Source: Helicobacteraceae bacterium UBA6016 | Lineage (GTDB): Bacteria > Campylobacterota > Campylobacteria > Campylobacterales > UBA6016 | Assembly (NCBI GenBank): GCA_002428055.1 | Contig: DIZY01000078.1 | Coordinates: forward strand, 5,628 to 18,773 | DNA: 13,146 bases | Direction: 5' to 3' | Part shown: positions 1 to 8,919 of the stretch, piece after piece | Layout: every line of letters starts with the position of its first letter | How positions within the stretch are numbered: the stretch's first letter is position 1 | Notes under the pieces: model-generated | Databases searched by the model: none | Seen by the model: only the letters and a program-made list of their open reading frames with translations | What the model was told of the DNA's origin: nothing | Program-made: the position numbers and the translations under genes

Positions 1-2257
<2,257 letters not shown>

Positions 2258-2263
2258 TTGTCG

Positions 2264-2270
2264 CTCCTTT
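2264..2270 (-). promoter_or_regulatory. Ribosome binding site of the FecR-domain gene, overlapping the upstream stop
   Basis: AAAGGAG lies six bases before the ATG at 2257 and overlaps the TAA stop (2269-2271) of the beta-barrel gene. It fixes the start at 2257 rather than the in-frame ATG at 2239 and implies that ribosomes finishing the first gene can restart on the second. Confidence 0.8.
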
Positions 2271-3630
2271 AGAAGTTGTAGACATAGCTTAGGCTTACGC
2301 CTGTTTTGTTATAGACTTTGTTTTCTATATTTGATTTATTGTCGGTGTATGTGCCGTTTAGCGTTACCATCGAGCTTTTGCCGATGCTCTTCATAAGCCC
2401 TATTCCATAAACCATCGCCTTATCCTCCGGCACTTTTAAAAAACTCACATCGGTCTCGTCGTACTCAGTGCGACCGTAAGAGATATTCGCCGTCAAATCA
2501 AGTCCCTCAATAATTGGCTGATAAAGACTTAGCGAGTATCTTTGGATAGTGTTTGAAACATCCGTTCGTCCGCTTGATGCGCTGTTTTTCTCTTTTTCTT
2601 TCGCTTCGGTAAACCCTAGCGTCAACATAGAGCCACTCGCAGGCATAATCTTTCTTAGTCCTAGATACGCCTCTTGATAGTTTGCATCCCTATCCTTGTT
2701 CTCTTTTGGGTATCTCTTCTCTTTAAAAGTATATGAGCCCTCGGCTATCAGCGTATCGGTGATTTTATAAGAGGCTTTTGGTCCTACGGAGTATGTCTGC
2801 ATATACGGGGAAGAGGAGCCGTAGATAAGATAGTCGGTTGCAAATGCAATAGAGACCTCATAGTTTTTTGCACGATACCCCGGTCCTACATTTAGACCGA
2901 AATATCTGGCGTTGCTACTGCCATTTTTCGGATAAGACTGCAGATAAGCGGTAAAACCGTCTTGCCAAAAAAGTCCATCGGTAACGCTTGAGAGATTCCA
3001 CATATGATTGAGACCGAAAATCTGCGTATGATAGTAATCGGACTTTGGCTTGTCTCCGGTAAGAGTCAAAGCTCCGAACGGACTGGCTATCGTATAGTCT
3101 TTTGTGCCTATGCCGTTATTAATATTTGAGTCCCACCCTATTCCGGCCATTAGATAACCCGTTATAAAGTGTCTTTTCTTAGCATCGTCTATCGCTTTTT
3201 TGTATGAGAGTATCTGCGTTCTTACATTTTTTGGGAGATCGGTTTCGAGAACCTTGTCAAACTCAGCGTCGGCAGCATCAAACTCTTTTAGCTCAAAGTA
3301 GGCTCTTGCCATCTCAAGGCGGCTTCTAATATGTGTCGGTTCCACGATGAGCACCCGCTCAAATGCCATTAAAGCATCTTCATACTGCTTTGTCTCAAGC
3401 GCCGCTCTGCCTAGATAGAAGTTTACCCTTGCATCATCCGGTTTTTTTTCAAATAGTTCTGAAAATAGCTTGTACGCTCCGTTATAATCCGCTTTATTGA
3501 AAAGCTCTACGGCTTGATTGAAACTCTGCTCATATATTTTTTTGCTAGTGTCAGAGGGGATGTCGGCGGCATGCAATGAGAGCGCAGAAAGCACCGCCAT
3601 GCTAAATATTATGCGTCCGGTTTTATACAT
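2269..3630 (-). CDS. Outer-membrane TPR plus beta-barrel protein, Slam/DUF560-like
   Basis: This 453-residue protein has a signal peptide (1-21, ending LSLHA). Residues about 35-135 hold three TPR-type helical repeats, for example VNFYLGRAALETKQYEDALMA around 69-89. From about residue 155 to the end there are alternating amphipathic beta strands rich in Tyr and Gly, finishing in the C-terminal Phe expected of an outer-membrane barrel. The segment GIGWDSNINN (163-172) at the junction resembles the conserved barrel entry of surface lipoprotein assembly modifiers (Slam, DUF560). Those proteins have the same order, periplasmic TPRs followed by a barrel, and move cargo proteins to the cell surface. 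The start ATG has GGGAG ten bases upstream; an internal ATG at 3600 lacks a site. The TAA stop overlaps the ribosome binding site of the FecR-domain gene downstream, which suggests coupled expression. A porin-like or polysaccharide-export role is the alternative; family assignment is from architecture, not a search. Confidence 0.75.
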   Translation of the reverse strand: MYKTGRIIFSMAVLSALSLHAADIPSDTSKKIYEQSFNQAVELFNKADYNGAYKLFSELFEKKPDDARVNFYLGRAALETKQYEDALMAFERVLIVEPTHIRSRLEMARAYFELKEFDAADAEFDKVLETDLPKNVRTQILSYKKAIDDAKKRHFITGYLMAGIGWDSNINNGIGTKDYTIASPFGALTLTGDKPKSDYYHTQIFGLNHMWNLSSVTDGLFWQDGFTAYLQSYPKNGSSNARYFGLNVGPGYRAKNYEVSIAFATDYLIYGSSSPYMQTYSVGPKASYKITDTLIAEGSYTFKEKRYPKENKDRDANYQEAYLGLRKIMPASGSMLTLGFTEAKEKEKNSASSGRTDVSNTIQRYSLSLYQPIIEGLDLTANISYGRTEYDETDVSFLKVPEDKAMVYGIGLMKSIGKSSMVTLNGTYTDNKSNIENKVYNKTGVSLSYVYNF

Positions 3631-3673
3631 CTTTGAAACTCTCCCTTATGTGTAAGATTTTATCTAGGTTATT

Positions 3674-3722
3674 AAAAAAGGCGTCTATTACGGCTGTGTC
3701 AAAACCAAATCACCCGCCTCTT
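3674..3722 (-). terminator. Hairpin plus T-tract in the 5' leader of the beta-barrel/FecR unit (possible attenuator)
   Basis: Read on the minus strand, AAGAGGCG pairs with CGCCTTTT (8 bp with one G-U pair) around a 31-base loop, and the 3' arm runs into a T-tract. The last T is about 44 bases before the beta-barrel ATG. The form is that of a factor-independent terminator, but no upstream minus-strand gene is present to need one, so leader attenuation or a short leader RNA is possible. The loop is long and the stem has only four G-C pairs, so this remains tentative. Confidence 0.35.
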
Positions 3723-3804
3723 AAATCTATCAGCTTCCTTCAAACATATCGTCACTTATTGCAATCTTGCTATGCCGTGTTCCTATTGATAGAAAAAATA
3801 TTTA

Positions 3805-3830
3805 TATAATGCCATATTGTTTGATATAAT
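3805..3830 (+). promoter_or_regulatory. Candidate promoter elements of the cyclic-nucleotide-binding gene
   Basis: Two perfect TATAAT hexamers occur at 3805-3810 and 3825-3830. The second is preceded by TG one base away (TGATATAAT), an extended -10. No good -35 was seen, which is usual for Campylobacterota housekeeping promoters. A start near 3837 would give a leader of about 55 bases to the ATG at 3892 and would place the in-frame TTG at 3817 upstream of the transcript. Confidence 0.5.
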
Positions 3831-3891
3831 CAAATTAATTTCTATTTACTTTAAGTTTAACAAAATATTAGCAAAAAGGTATGCTTGCAAA

Positions 3892-4290
3892 ATGCTAGAA
3901 GAGAAAAAATTTGACCCAAAAAAGCTAGCGGCCTACGGTTCCGTGCGAAAGTTTAATCCCGGCGAAAAAATAGTCAGAGAGGGCGACAGCGGAGATGAGA
4001 TGTTTATTGTTTTGCAAGGTAAAGTTAGCATAGAAATCGGCGATATTACCGTCGGAGAGATGGGAGGCGGCGACTTTTTCGGAGAGATGAGCCTTATCGA
4101 CAATGCCCCACGAAGCGCTACAGTCACGGCAACGGAAACCTCTCTTTTGTTTGCGATAAATGACAAAAACTTCGAGCGAATCATCGCATGGGAACCTGTC
4201 ATTGCGATACGAATAATGAAAAGTCTCTCAAAGAGAGTTAGAGAGCTAAACCAAGAGATAAAAAATATTTTTGCGGGAGCTGAGGAGTAA
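3892..4290 (+). CDS. Stand-alone cyclic-nucleotide-binding domain protein
   Basis: This 132-residue protein is almost entirely one cyclic-nucleotide-binding (CAP/CRP effector) beta-roll. FNPGEKIVREGDSGDEMFIV (21-40) and VLQGKV are the typical early strands. FFGEMSLIDNAPRSATV (62-78) is the phosphate-binding cassette, with Glu65 and the Arg74-Ser-Ala expected to contact the cyclic nucleotide. A short C-terminal helix (about 95-127) follows, and there is no helix-turn-helix, kinase or transporter part. It is therefore a ligand-binding module that probably acts by contact with a partner, not a transcription factor. The frame extends upstream to a TTG at 3817, but that codon lies within the likely promoter, and the domain starts naturally at the ATG at 3892. 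The ribosome binding site is poor (AAAAAGG about 12 bases upstream). The gene converges on galE with a 4-base gap. The ligand is unknown. Confidence 0.8.
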   Translation: MLEEKKFDPKKLAAYGSVRKFNPGEKIVREGDSGDEMFIVLQGKVSIEIGDITVGEMGGGDFFGEMSLIDNAPRSATVTATETSLLFAINDKNFERIIAWEPVIAIRIMKSLSKRVRELNQEIKNIFAGAEE

Positions 4291-4310
4291 AAAGCTATAA
4301 GCTTTTCTCC
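4284..4310. terminator. Bidirectional stem-loop between convergent genes
   Basis: GGAG, then AAAAAGCT, a 3-base loop ATA, AGCTTTT and CTCC form a near-perfect inverted repeat, with a slight offset at the T and one A on the left arm. The stem contains the TAA of the plus-strand gene (4288-4290) and the TAG of galE (4295-4297), so one structure could end transcription from both sides. No separate T-tract follows; the Ts lie within the stem. Confidence 0.5.
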
Positions 4311-5269
4311 CACTCATACGCGCTTTTGCAGATAAGATTCAAATCATCAAATTTCGGCTTCCACTCTAGAGTTTTTAGTATTTTTTGATTGTTTGAGATA
4401 AGTAGCGATGAGTCGCCCGCTCTTCTGGGCGCAAGCTCTGCTTCAAAATCCACGCCGCTTACTTTTTTGACCGTTTCAACAACCTCTTTTACACTGTATC
4501 CCCTGCCGTATCCACAATTAAACACATCGCTTCTGCCGCCTTGTTTTAGATAATCAAGCGCAGCCAAATGCGCCGATGCCAAATCCTCTATGTGTATATA
4601 ATCTCGCACACAGGTACCGTCGTTCGTCGGATAGTCATCGCCGAAAATATACATTTTTTGCCGCTTGCCGCACGCGCTCTCACAGGCGACCTTGATAAGG
4701 TGCGTAGCATTTGGAAATCTCTGCCCTATCCTAGCATCCATAGAGGCTCCGGCGACATTAAAGTACCTAAGAACCACAACATTGAAACCATTATGCGCCG
4801 CAACCGTATCTCTTAGTACCTGCTCACTCATAAGCTTGCTATGCCCGTATGGATTTATAGGGGCAAGCAGACTCTCCTCAGTCACGACTCCGCTTGCAGC
4901 CTCACCGTACACGGCGGCGGTCGATGAAAAGACAAAGCTTTTTACGCCGGATGCTACTGCACACCTGATGAGATTTGTCGTATTTACGGTGTTATTCATA
5001 TAGTATTTGAGTGGATTTTCTACAGATTCCGGAACCACGATAGAGGCGGCAAAATGGATAATAGCCTCAAATCTCTCATCCAAAAGGAATCTCTCAACAA
5101 ACGCAAAATCCGATAAATCAGCTTTTACTAGCTTTCCGTAAAGCACGGAATCCTCAAAACCGGTAGAGAGATTATCAAGCACGGTAATATCAAATCCGCC
5201 TGCTTCGCCAAGCTGTTTTACGACATGGCTACCTATGTATCCGGCGCCACCTGTCACAAGTATCTTCAA
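4295..5269 (-). CDS. galE: UDP-glucose/UDP-N-acetylglucosamine 4-epimerase
   Basis: A 324-residue extended short-chain dehydrogenase that interconverts UDP-glucose and UDP-galactose, or the N-acetylated forms, with bound NAD. It has the Rossmann motif TGGAGYIGSH (6-15), DNLSTG (32-37), the catalytic set Ser116, Tyr141 and Lys145 (SSTAAVYG and NPYGHSK), and the GalE signature around PTNDGTCVRDYIHIEDLA (214-231). Length and motifs match complete GalE. The start codon is TTG (5267-5269), supported by AGGGG six bases upstream; the start lies one base after the TAA of the preceding glycosyltransferase, whose last codons contain that site. It is the last gene of the glycan operon and would supply Gal, GalNAc or a related sugar for the two glycosyltransferases. 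Whether it prefers acetylated sugars (Gne-type) cannot be read from the sequence. Confidence 0.93.
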   Translation of the reverse strand: MKILVTGGAGYIGSHVVKQLGEAGGFDITVLDNLSTGFEDSVLYGKLVKADLSDFAFVERFLLDERFEAIIHFAASIVVPESVENPLKYYMNNTVNTTNLIRCAVASGVKSFVFSSTAAVYGEAASGVVTEESLLAPINPYGHSKLMSEQVLRDTVAAHNGFNVVVLRYFNVAGASMDARIGQRFPNATHLIKVACESACGKRQKMYIFGDDYPTNDGTCVRDYIHIEDLASAHLAALDYLKQGGRSDVFNCGYGRGYSVKEVVETVKKVSGVDFEAELAPRRAGDSSLLISNNQKILKTLEWKPKFDDLNLICKSAYEWEKSL

Positions 5270-5270
5270 T

Positions 5271-6407
5271 TTATACCCCTATAATATTTTTGTACGATTC
5301 AATAGATTTTTCTTTTGAAAAAAACTCCGCCCGTTCTCTAGCCTTTGCTCTGTATTCAAGCCGTACCGCATCCTCTTCTATCATTTTTTTCATAGCCAAA
5401 GATAGAAATTTTGGCGTATCTAGGCTCACGAGTACGCCATATTTTGCCCTCTCAAGTCCGCTTATGAGCATATCGGCTACACCGTCCAGTATCTCCCTGG
5501 GACCGCTCTTGCAATCGGTGGATATAACAGGAAGAGAGCAGGCAAGAGCCTCTATTAACACAGTAGGAAGCCCCTCCAGCCGTGAGCTCATCACAAAACA
5601 GTCGGCGGCGGCAAAATATGTGTATGGATTTTCGCAAAAACCGAAAAAACTAACTCTCTCGTGTATACCCATCTCCACCGCTAGAAATTTTAGCTCCCGC
5701 TCCATCTCGCCGCTTCCGAGTACCCAAAGCTTGCAAAAAGATGGAAGCGCGGCAAACGCTTCAAACAAAAACGGATAATTTTTTGACTCCACCAATCTTC
5801 CGGCCGTTACAAATACAAAACCGTCACCACTCTCCCTTTGCATCGGCTGCAATGATAGCATCCTTATTTTTTGCGTATCTATTGGATTATAGATGACCTC
5901 TATTTTTTTGCCGTTAACGCCAAAATTTTCTACGAGGTCAGATTTAATCCCGCTTGATACCGCAACCACACTATCTGCAATTTTGTAAGAGAGGCTAACC
6001 ATTTTTTTTAGAACTCTCTCAAAAAAGCTATCTCCATAATAGCTTGAGAGTGTCGTATGCTCACTGGCTAAGAGCCTCATCTTTGGGTAAAGTAGTTTTG
6101 CGAAAGCGGCTATGATATTTGGTCTTGAGAGTAAGGATATGACGGCGTCTACCCTGTTTTGTCTACAATATGAAGCAAACCTAGCGGCAAGTCTAAAAAT
6201 GGATAAAAACTTTTGCAAAGCCGAACTCTCAAGGTCATCTATATGCAAAGAGACGACATCAAAACCCAAATTATCATATTTTTGTACGGGACTTAGCGTG
6301 ACGACTGTTACCTCATAGCTCTCCCGTAGTCCCGAAGCGAGCTCCAAAGCCACCTTCTCCGCCCCGCCACCGCCGAGCGAGTAGATAAAAACAACGACAT
6401 TTTTCAT
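5271..6407 (-). CDS. GT4-family glycosyltransferase
   Basis: A 378-residue GT-B fold enzyme that transfers a sugar from a nucleotide donor, probably onto a lipid-linked glycan at the cytoplasmic face of the membrane. The N-terminal acceptor domain opens with a beta strand and the Gly-rich loop SLGGGGAEKV (10-19). The donor domain contains TAGRLVESKN (201-210), where Arg204 and Lys209 fit the phosphate contacts, and the EX7E motif at Glu278 to Glu286 (EGLPTVLIEA). It ends with the usual SGPREIL segment. Its ATG overlaps the TGA of the MazF-like toxin gene by four bases (ATGA), so its translation depends on, or is coupled to, the toxin. galE follows after one base. It resembles PglA/PglH-type enzymes of Campylobacterota in style, but the sugar and acceptor are not predictable. 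Confidence 0.9.
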   Translation of the reverse strand: MKNVVVFIYSLGGGGAEKVALELASGLRESYEVTVVTLSPVQKYDNLGFDVVSLHIDDLESSALQKFLSIFRLAARFASYCRQNRVDAVISLLSRPNIIAAFAKLLYPKMRLLASEHTTLSSYYGDSFFERVLKKMVSLSYKIADSVVAVSSGIKSDLVENFGVNGKKIEVIYNPIDTQKIRMLSLQPMQRESGDGFVFVTAGRLVESKNYPFLFEAFAALPSFCKLWVLGSGEMERELKFLAVEMGIHERVSFFGFCENPYTYFAAADCFVMSSRLEGLPTVLIEALACSLPVISTDCKSGPREILDGVADMLISGLERAKYGVLVSLDTPKFLSLAMKKMIEEDAVRLEYRAKARERAEFFSKEKSIESYKNIIGV

Positions 6408-6757
6408 TTGAGTCCAAGATGTCTAGATAGTTTCATATCTATTTCAGATAGTTCGGATAAAGTGGCGACACAGAGCAAAGAGGTTCCGTCTATCCTGCTC
6501 AAATCAAGCGTGCATATCTCATTGATACACACTTCAGAGTTTTTTTCAAGGTTATTCCTTTTTTGCACAAGCACACGCAAATCTCCGCCGCAAATCACGC
6601 TCGTAAGGGGCAGCACGCTAACGCCCTTAAATGCTACGAACTCTATATTTCTATTTGCGACATCATTTTGGACAATTAACGCCGGACGAACTTTGCCAAA
6701 TTCACTATTATATTTTTTGCCGAAATTTACAAGATATATCTCACCACGCTTTATCAC
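6404..6757 (-). CDS. MazF/PemK-like toxin (probable endoribonuclease)
   Basis: A 117-residue protein with the MazF/PemK fold signature: RGEIYLVNFG (4-13), then GKVRPALIVQND (21-32) with the conserved Arg24, and LPLTS (49-53) with the Thr/Ser expected at the active site. ICTLDLSRI (81-89) matches the typical C-terminal helix lead. Members of this family cut mRNA at short sequences and are neutralised by a partner antitoxin. The start is GTG (6755-6757), overlapping the antitoxin TGA by four bases (GTGA), with GGAG eight bases upstream inside the antitoxin gene. Its own TGA overlaps the ATG of the downstream glycosyltransferase. All key segments are intact, so it is probably active. Specificity is unknown. 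Confidence 0.85.
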   Translation of the reverse strand: MIKRGEIYLVNFGKKYNSEFGKVRPALIVQNDVANRNIEFVAFKGVSVLPLTSVICGGDLRVLVQKRNNLEKNSEVCINEICTLDLSRIDGTSLLCVATLSELSEIDMKLSRHLGLK

Positions 6758-6993
6758 CCCAAAAGCTCCGCTATGACCTCTTCGCTCTCTTCAAATTTCA
6801 TACCGAGAGCTTTTGTATTTTTGTATAAATACAGCTCATCCTCTATCTTTTCTTTTACCATCTCATACAACTCTATCGGCAAAAGCACGCTTTTTGGCGT
6901 ATGACTCCTAGCATCCTCTATCATTGTTATCTCTTCCGGTGCACTTATTAGTCTCGGTTTTTTGACTATATCGCTGGTCGATACCGTAATCAT
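6754..6993 (-). CDS. Antitoxin of the MazF-like pair, Phd/YefM-like
   Basis: A 79-residue protein directly upstream of, and overlapping, the MazF-like toxin gene. Residues 1-60 read like a Phd/YefM antitoxin: ITVSTSDIVKK (2-12), then VLLPIELYEMVKEKIEDELY (36-55), which matches the strand and helix where Phd proteins have a V-L-S-x-E-E-Y-E stretch. The acidic tail (EESEEVIAELLG, 68-79) is the likely toxin-binding part. It would act as DNA-binding autorepressor and toxin inhibitor. The ATG has AAGGAG five bases upstream, one of the best ribosome sites in the operon, as expected for an antitoxin made in excess. The family call rests on weak similarity; position is the stronger argument. Confidence 0.75.
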   Translation of the reverse strand: MITVSTSDIVKKPRLISAPEEITMIEDARSHTPKSVLLPIELYEMVKEKIEDELYLYKNTKALGMKFEESEEVIAELLG

Positions 6994-7027
6994 ACTAGCT
7001 CCTTAACAAAGATACAAAAATAACATT

Positions 7028-7056
7028 AGTATATCACTTTTGTATTTTCTTCTTAA
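7028..7056 (-). promoter_or_regulatory. Candidate internal promoter for the toxin-antitoxin pair
   Basis: On the minus strand, TTAAGA (7051-7056) and TATACT (7028-7033) are separated by 17 bases. They lie at the end of the upstream glycosyltransferase gene and in the only real gap of the operon (6994-7033). Matches are 4 of 6 and 5 of 6 to the sigma-70 consensus. It would let the pair, and the two genes after it, be expressed independently. No clear operator palindrome was found. Confidence 0.35.
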
Positions 7057-8107
7057 TAATGTCAAATATCTCTTCCCACTGTTTTGCGATAGCCGCAGCA
7101 CCTAGTTTGTCGTTGATTTTTATGGCGGAGGCGGCAAGCTCTGCTCTTTTTACCTCGTTATCCATCAGCTCTTTGATGGATATAGATAGTTTATCCACAT
7201 CGTTTGGCGGCACAAGCACTCCATCAACGCCGTCGGCGATAATCTCAGAGGGTCCGCTTCTGCAGTCAAACGATATGGACGCCACGCCGTAAGACATCGC
7301 CTCGCAAAGCGCCATAGGAAACCCCTCTTCTCTAGAGGATAAAACAAAGATAGAAGCCCTAGCGTAAAACTCACCGACATCTTTGCGGGCACCCATAAGC
7401 GACACAAACTCCTCACCGCCAAGCTCCGTTATCTTTTCCTCAAGCATGCTCCTCTCAACACCTTCACCAACTATCTCAAGCCTCCACCCCTCATCTCTCA
7501 CCCTCAAAAACGCTTCAATGAGCCTCTCAAACCCTTTTTCTTTGACGAGTCTGCCGACACCTATCACAAGCTTCTCTTTTGGAATAGAGTAGTGCGCCGG
7601 GGTGTTGAGTGAGTTTGGCAGGACAACTATGTTTTTTTTGAGCGGGTAGTTGTCTATGTCTCCTTTTGTAAGCACGGTAACGGTATCGGCAAGCGGATAG
7701 ACAAGTGCTCTTATTAAGCGAAATATTTTTGATTTGAGTAGATAGTAGTTGCTGTGTTCGCATGCGATTATCGGCACATTGACGCTCTTTGCCGCCAAAA
7801 TAGATATAACATTGACATGTGTGATAAGCGATATTACGACATCGGCATCGATACGGCGTATGTACTCCCTTATGCTTAGGATGCGCCAAATGCTATTTTT
7901 GACGGAGGATAACAGACTACCAGATAGCTTCTCAAGCGACAAGCCGTAAACAACGACCCTTTCGTCAAGCTCATAAAAAATATCCTCGGCATCGTAAAGA
8001 CAGATATGCACCTCGTATCCGACAGAGGCAAAGTAGTTTGCCGTATTAACAAGCACCCTCTCGGCGCCTCCCATCTTTAATGAGTGGATAACAAAAAGAA
8101 GTTTCAT
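7034..8107 (-). CDS. GT4-family glycosyltransferase
   Basis: A 357-residue GT-B retaining glycosyltransferase. The N-terminal domain starts LLFVIHSLKMGGAERVLV (3-20), the Gly-rich acceptor loop typical of the family. The donor domain has VIGVGRLVKEKGF (181-193), with the Arg/Lys pair for the diphosphate, and the EX7E motif Glu261 to Glu269 (EGFPMALCEA), followed by SGPSEII. It resembles the other GT4 enzyme of this operon but is clearly a different gene, so the two probably add different sugars or linkages. The ATG overlaps the TGA of the methyltransferase gene by four bases. After its stop come the only 40 non-coding bases of the operon, then the antitoxin gene. Confidence 0.9.
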   Translation of the reverse strand: MKLLFVIHSLKMGGAERVLVNTANYFASVGYEVHICLYDAEDIFYELDERVVVYGLSLEKLSGSLLSSVKNSIWRILSIREYIRRIDADVVISLITHVNVISILAAKSVNVPIIACEHSNYYLLKSKIFRLIRALVYPLADTVTVLTKGDIDNYPLKKNIVVLPNSLNTPAHYSIPKEKLVIGVGRLVKEKGFERLIEAFLRVRDEGWRLEIVGEGVERSMLEEKITELGGEEFVSLMGARKDVGEFYARASIFVLSSREEGFPMALCEAMSYGVASISFDCRSGPSEIIADGVDGVLVPPNDVDKLSISIKELMDNEVKRAELAASAIKINDKLGAAAIAKQWEEIFDIIKKKIQK

Positions 8108-8919
8108 GCAGGGATCCTAGCAATCACGACGGCAAAAGGCGCAAAAGAGCTAGTGGCCTTAAGTTTTCCAAACTTTGATTCAAAAAACCAAATCAGCTTT
8201 GATAAGCGGGTAAGTTGCGTGTAAATCCAATAATTTACGCCGTGTTCCCTATCTTTAAAACACCATGACAACATTCCAAAATTTGACGAACACATATATT
8301 CACCCCAAACAATCTCTAGCCCGATAGCACGATGTGCCGCAAGTAAATCGTCAAGGTCGTACATCACATGAGCATCATACACCTCTTTGTTCCAACGCCT
8401 CATAAGCCATCCGTAAATGGTTCTTTTGTGGCTCGGTATGAGTGTAAAGAGTGTCCCGCCAGGCTTAGCAAAAGAGCTTATTGCCCCCAAGACCTTCGGC
8501 AAATCGTAAAAATGCTCGACAACACCATGGCTCATGACAAAATCAAATTTTTTGAGCAATGCACCGTCCGATGCGAACATATCTGCGCATACCACATCAA
8601 TGTCGGCATCCGCTTTTTGCGCTTTTTCACTCAGTTTATCGCACGCCAATCTTGCATAGTCAAGCCCAGTGCAACTCGTCGGTTTAAGTTTTTTACACAC
8701 CTCGATAAGTACATCGGAGTCGCCCGCCCCAACTTCCAAGACACTTCCCCCGTAAAAATACTCTTTTATTTTGTCAAAAATTAGCGCAAACGGCATATTT
8801 CTAAAGTCATTATAGTCAAGCTGCTTATACTCGCCAACCCCTCTAGCGCCGTAATATCCATCCCAATCCTCGAGCGTAGAAGCGCGTCCGTTCAAATCGT
8901 CAGTTTTGTTTTGTTGCAT
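8104..8919 (-). CDS. SAM-dependent methyltransferase
   Basis: A class I methyltransferase of 271 residues from the ATG at 8919. SVLEVGAGDSDVLIEV (59-74) is motif I, which binds S-adenosylmethionine. Further on are TGLDYA (84-89), VCADMF, the SHGVVEHFYDL segment and the KPGGTLFTLIPS strand, all in the usual order. The C-terminal 80 residues are less typical and hold several aromatic residues, and may form the substrate cap. An in-frame TTG at 8931 would add four residues, but the ATG has GGGGG five bases upstream. The start lies 20 bases inside the flippase gene in another frame. Context suggests methylation of a sugar or nucleotide-sugar intermediate of the glycan; a small-molecule or lipid target is not excluded. 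Confidence 0.85.
   Translation of the reverse strand: MQQNKTDDLNGRASTLEDWDGYYGARGVGEYKQLDYNDFRNMPFALIFDKIKEYFYGGSVLEVGAGDSDVLIEVCKKLKPTSCTGLDYARLACDKLSEKAQKADADIDVVCADMFASDGALLKKFDFVMSHGVVEHFYDLPKVLGAISSFAKPGGTLFTLIPSHKRTIYGWLMRRWNKEVYDAHVMYDLDDLLAAHRAIGLEIVWGEYMCSSNFGMLSWCFKDREHGVNYWIYTQLTRLSKLIWFFESKFGKLKATSSFAPFAVVIARIPA

Noticed and set aside
3631..3816. A known riboswitch in the leader of the beta-barrel gene
   Set aside because: I compared the leader by eye with fluoride, c-di-GMP and preQ1 types and found no matching core; only the hairpin with T-tract is supportable.
3817..3891. N-terminal extension of the cyclic-nucleotide-binding protein from a TTG
   Set aside because: The TTG falls within the likely promoter just before an extended -10 element, and the extra 25 residues are not part of the domain.
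4568..5003. Plus-strand open frames opposite galE
   Set aside because: galE is complete with its catalytic residues; these frames have no domain or ribosome site.
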